Shown one piece after another: positions 61,748-64,000 of a DNA stretch of 64,000 nt. The position numbers and the translations under genes were made by a program. This DNA comes from Crossiella equi (lineage in GTDB: Bacteria > Actinomycetota > Actinomycetes > Mycobacteriales > Pseudonocardiaceae), in the NCBI RefSeq assembly GCF_017876755.1, contig NZ_JAGIOO010000001.1:868001-932000 (forward strand), in the 5' to 3' direction. How positions within the stretch are numbered: position 1 is the stretch's first letter; every line of letters begins with the position of its first letter. The notes beneath the pieces are model-generated. The model ran no database searches and was not told where the DNA came from. It saw nothing but the letters and a program-made list of their open reading frames with translations.

Positions 61748-62632
61748 ATGAGGTTGTGCGGACTGCTCGCCGGGTCGCTGCTCATCGCGGTCAGCACACT
61801 GGCAGCTGGCGGACACCAGGCCCTCGCCGCCTCGGCGGTGCCGACGCTGGTCGCCATTCGCGCGGCCCACCACCCAGGCCTGGACCGGGTGGTGCTGGAG
61901 TTCACCGGTGGCCTGCCCGCCGAGCGGACGGCGACGTTCGTGCCCCAGCTCGTCAGCGACCCGACCGGCCAGCCGGTCCCGCTGGCCGGTGACTTCCTCC
62001 TGCGGGTGCGGTTGGCCGCCGCCACCGGGCACGACGATCAGGGCCGGAGCACCTACGGTGCCACCCGGCGGGCGTACGCGTTGCCCAACGTGGTCCAGGT
62101 GGTCGACGCCGGCGACGCGAACGGCGTACTCAGCCTCGGCATCGGCCTGGCCCGGGCCACCTCGGTGCGGCTGTACACGCTGACCAGCCCAGACCGGGTC
62201 GTGCTCGACATCGACTCGGCCTTCCGCGTGGTCGACGTGCGCGTGCACTTCCTCGACGAGTCGCGGCTGGCCGCGGGCACGCCGCCGTACACCCGCGCGG
62301 TGAACCGTCCGGTCCTCCCGCCCGCGCTCGCCCGCGGCGCGCTGCACCGCCTCTTCGCCGGGCCCACCGAAGCCGAGCTGGACCAGCACCTGCGGTTCGT
62401 CGGGTCCGCGGCCACGGGCTTCGCCCGGCTGTCGGTCACCGACGGCATCGCCAGGGTGCGTCTGACCGGTGGCTGCTCCAGCGGGGGGTCGACCTTCTCG
62501 GTCGCGGACGAGATCATGCCGACCCTGCGGCAGTTCCCGTCGGTGCGATGGGTGAAGGTCTACGACCCGGCGGGCGCCACGGAACGCCCCGACGGCCTGG
62601 TGGACTCCATCCCGGAGTGCCTGGAGCCCTGA
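61748..62632 (+). CDS. Secreted AMIN-like/GerMN-domain protein
   Basis: 294 aa with an export signal (RLCGLLAGSLLIAVSTLAAG). Residues about 35-165 form an AMIN-like domain (IRAAHHPGLDRVVLEFTGGL, VQVVDAGDANGVLSLGIGL, LTSPDRVVLDID), and about 190-294 a GerMN-like domain (ALHRLFAGPTEAELDQHLRF, VRLTGGCSSGGSTFSVADEI, VKVYDPAGATERPDGLVDSI) ending in PECLEP. Such proteins sit in the cell envelope and may bind glycan. ATG 61748 follows GGAGGG. Confidence 0.87.
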   Translation: MRLCGLLAGSLLIAVSTLAAGGHQALAASAVPTLVAIRAAHHPGLDRVVLEFTGGLPAERTATFVPQLVSDPTGQPVPLAGDFLLRVRLAAATGHDDQGRSTYGATRRAYALPNVVQVVDAGDANGVLSLGIGLARATSVRLYTLTSPDRVVLDIDSAFRVVDVRVHFLDESRLAAGTPPYTRAVNRPVLPPALARGALHRLFAGPTEAELDQHLRFVGSAATGFARLSVTDGIARVRLTGGCSSGGSTFSVADEIMPTLRQFPSVRWVKVYDPAGATERPDGLVDSIPECLEP

Positions 62633-62743
62633 ACCGCGGTGCCGCTGGACCTCGGTTCTCCGCTGGGCAGGGACTTTCGCCCCTGCCCGGCCCCACGGCG
62701 TCATGACAGCGTCTGACGGACTCGTCACGGCGAAGGAGTGTGC

Positions 62744-64000
62744 ATGGACTTGAGCGCGGGGCCTTCCGCCGTGGAGGTGACCGTCCGCGGCCGTGTGCAG
62801 GGGGTGGGATTCCGCCCGTTCGTGCACCGGCTGGCCAGCGGCCTCGGGCTGCCCGGCGACGTGCGCAACCACGACGGTGCGGTGGTGATACGCCTCGCCG
62901 CCGAGCACGGGCCGCTCGCCGAGTTCCTGGACCTGCTGCGCGACCAGGCCCCCCGGCACGCCCGGATCGACGAGATCGCATTGGCACCCCGCACCGAGCG
63001 ACCCGGTCCGGGGTTCACCGTGCTGGCCAGCACCAGTGCCGACGGGAACCTGCCCGAGCCGCCCGCGGACCTGGCCACCTGCCCGGCGTGCCTGCGCGAG
63101 CTGTTCGACCCCGCCGACCGCCGCCACCGCTACCCCTTCCTCAGCTGCACCGACTGCGGGCCGAGGGCCAGCATCGTGTTCGGCCTGCCCTACGACCGGT
63201 CGGCCACGGTGATGCGGGAGTTCGCGATGTGCGAACGCTGTGCCGCGGAGTACGACGACCCGGCCGACCGCCGTTTCCACGCCGAGCCCATCGCCTGCCC
63301 GGACTGCGGGCCGCAGCTGTCCTGGTCGGGGCGGGGCGGGGCGGCCCCCTCGGCGTGCGCGGAGCGCGCCTTGGCGGCGGCGGTCGCGGCGGTCGCCGCG
63401 GGCGGGGTGGTCGCGGTGAAGGGCCTGGGCGGCTACCAGCTGGTGTGCGACGCCACCGACGAGAGCGCGGTGGTCCGGCTGCGGGCGGTGAAGGCGCGGG
63501 CCCGCAAACCGCTCGCCGTGATGGTGCCCGACCTGGCGGCCGCGGGGAGGCTGGCCGAGTGCTCCGCACAGGCGCGCGAGGCGCTGACGTCGGCCGCGGC
63601 ACCGATCGTGCTGCTGCCCCGCCTCCTGGGCAGCGCCCTGGCCCCGTCCGTGGCACCGGACCTCGCCGAGATCGGCCTGTTCCTGCCGTACACGCCCCTG
63701 CACCACCTGCTGCTGGCCGCACTGGCCCGCCCGCTGGTGGTGACCAGCGGCAACCCCGGTGGCGTCCCGGTCATCACCGAGGACGAGGAGGCCTTGCGCG
63801 TGCTCGGACCGGTCTGCGACGGGGTGCTCGGCCACAACCGCCGCATCCACGCCCGCCACGACGACTCGGTCGTCCGGCCGGCCCGCGGCGGCATCGCGGT
63901 GCTGCGCCGCGCCCGCGGGTACGCACCGGCCGCCCTGCCGCTGCCACACCCCCCTCGGGTGCCCGTGCTCGCACTCGGCGCCCAGCTCAAGCACACCGTC
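62744..64000 (+). CDS. hypF: Carbamoyltransferase HypF, [NiFe]-hydrogenase maturation (partial, 3' end outside window)
   Basis: The first 419 residues: acylphosphatase domain (EVTVRGRVQGVGFRPFVHRL), two zinc-finger-like Cys pairs (CPACLRELFDPADRR, LSCTDCGPRASI, MCERCAAEYDDPADRR, ACPDCGPQ), YrdC-like domain (VVAVKGLGGYQLVCDATDES, KARARKPLAVMVPDL, TSGNPGGVPVITEDEE) and the beginning of the Kae1-like domain (VPVLALGAQLKHTV). HypF makes the thiocarboxamide precursor of the hydrogenase CN ligands. ATG 62744 follows GAAGGAG. Other hyp or hydrogenase genes are expected to the right of the window. Confidence 0.96.
   Translation, partial: MDLSAGPSAVEVTVRGRVQGVGFRPFVHRLASGLGLPGDVRNHDGAVVIRLAAEHGPLAEFLDLLRDQAPRHARIDEIALAPRTERPGPGFTVLASTSADGNLPEPPADLATCPACLRELFDPADRRHRYPFLSCTDCGPRASIVFGLPYDRSATVMREFAMCERCAAEYDDPADRRFHAEPIACPDCGPQLSWSGRGGAAPSACAERALAAAVAAVAAGGVVAVKGLGGYQLVCDATDESAVVRLRAVKARARKPLAVMVPDLAAAGRLAECSAQAREALTSAAAPIVLLPRLLGSALAPSVAPDLAEIGLFLPYTPLHHLLLAALARPLVVTSGNPGGVPVITEDEEALRVLGPVCDGVLGHNRRIHARHDDSVVRPARGGIAVLRRARGYAPAALPLPHPPRVPVLALGAQLKHTV

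Noticed and set aside
62744-64000. Complete hydrogenase maturation cluster
   Set aside because: Only the 5' part of hypF is visible; upstream genes are unrelated, so no claim about a full cluster can be made.

Overview
The window is very GC-rich throughout, with strong G/C third-codon preference, many GTG starts and pervasive ATGA/GTGA stop-start overlaps. Together with the families present (ROK, DeoR, SARP-like winged helix, sunset domain, ANTAR, ArfA-like BON/OmpA, MDMPI remnants) this points to a free-living filamentous actinomycete. A Pseudonocardiales-type genome is my best guess, but it is an inference. Nothing looks like a phage, plasmid or insertion sequence, and there are no rRNA or tRNA genes. 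Much of the window is catabolic and secretory accessory genome.

Layout. 1-6.86 kb (minus): a tightly coupled operon for an acetylated, fucosylated glycan: acid-sugar dehydratase, two CUT1 permeases, GH95 fucosidase, CE7 esterase and, last, the solute-binding protein. It sits behind a consensus promoter with a perfect 14-bp operator just after the predicted +1. 6.9-8.8 kb: DUF4383 protein, a 36-aa peptide and a secreted trypsin-like protease. 8.8-10.9 kb: a divergent MarR / ring-cleaving dioxygenase / hydrolase unit arranged like the Bacillus MhqR quinone-response genes, with both promoters leaderless. 11-16.2 kb: a 54-aa peptide, a DnaJ-NERD membrane protein, UDP-glucose dehydrogenase, an ArfA/ArfC-like pair and a YkvA protein. 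16.2-16.8 kb: a 545-bp nested inverted repeat built of ~30-bp units. 16.8-26.1 kb: TetR, secreted GH3 with two discoidin domains, a two-gene STAND-like signalling pair whose first protein ends in a RHIM-like amyloid motif, and an orphan histidine kinase. 26.1-36.5 kb: secreted PQQ-type sugar dehydrogenase, then a GH1 beta-glucosidase behind a complete Opp-type ABC importer, with a divergent ROK regulator; two copies of one LacI-type operator tie the dehydrogenase and the importer together. 36.5-42.3 kb: a peptide/amino-acid operon (M20, two APC permeases, M24, DUF1269). 42.4-45.8 kb: 32-aa membrane peptide, class II amidotransferase, GT1 glycosyltransferase, secreted beta-propeller. 45.8-50.3 kb: a patch with several broken or truncated genes mixed with intact creatininase and epoxide hydrolase. 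50.8-57.3 kb: MFS transporter and a DeoR-controlled polyol operon (binding protein, two permeases, zinc dehydrogenase) ended by a 17-bp-stem terminator. 57.4-64 kb: hypothetical protein, GNAT, secreted propeller with C-terminal repeats, ANTAR regulator, AMIN/GerMN lipoprotein-like protein and the first two-thirds or so of hypF, which runs off the edge.

How it fits together. Three sugar systems (fucosylated hemicellulose, beta-gluco-oligosaccharides, polyols) each have their own binding protein, permeases, enzymes and operator. Both CUT1 systems lack an ATPase gene and presumably share an MsiK-type ATPase encoded elsewhere, whereas the Opp-type system brings its own two ATPases. Secreted GH3, PQQ dehydrogenase and CE7/GH95 enzymes fit a plant-cell-wall-degrading lifestyle.

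Most unusual items: the 545-bp palindromic repeat element, the amyloid-motif signalling pair, the DnaJ-NERD fusion facing a small peptide gene, and the localised gene decay at 45.8-50.3 kb.
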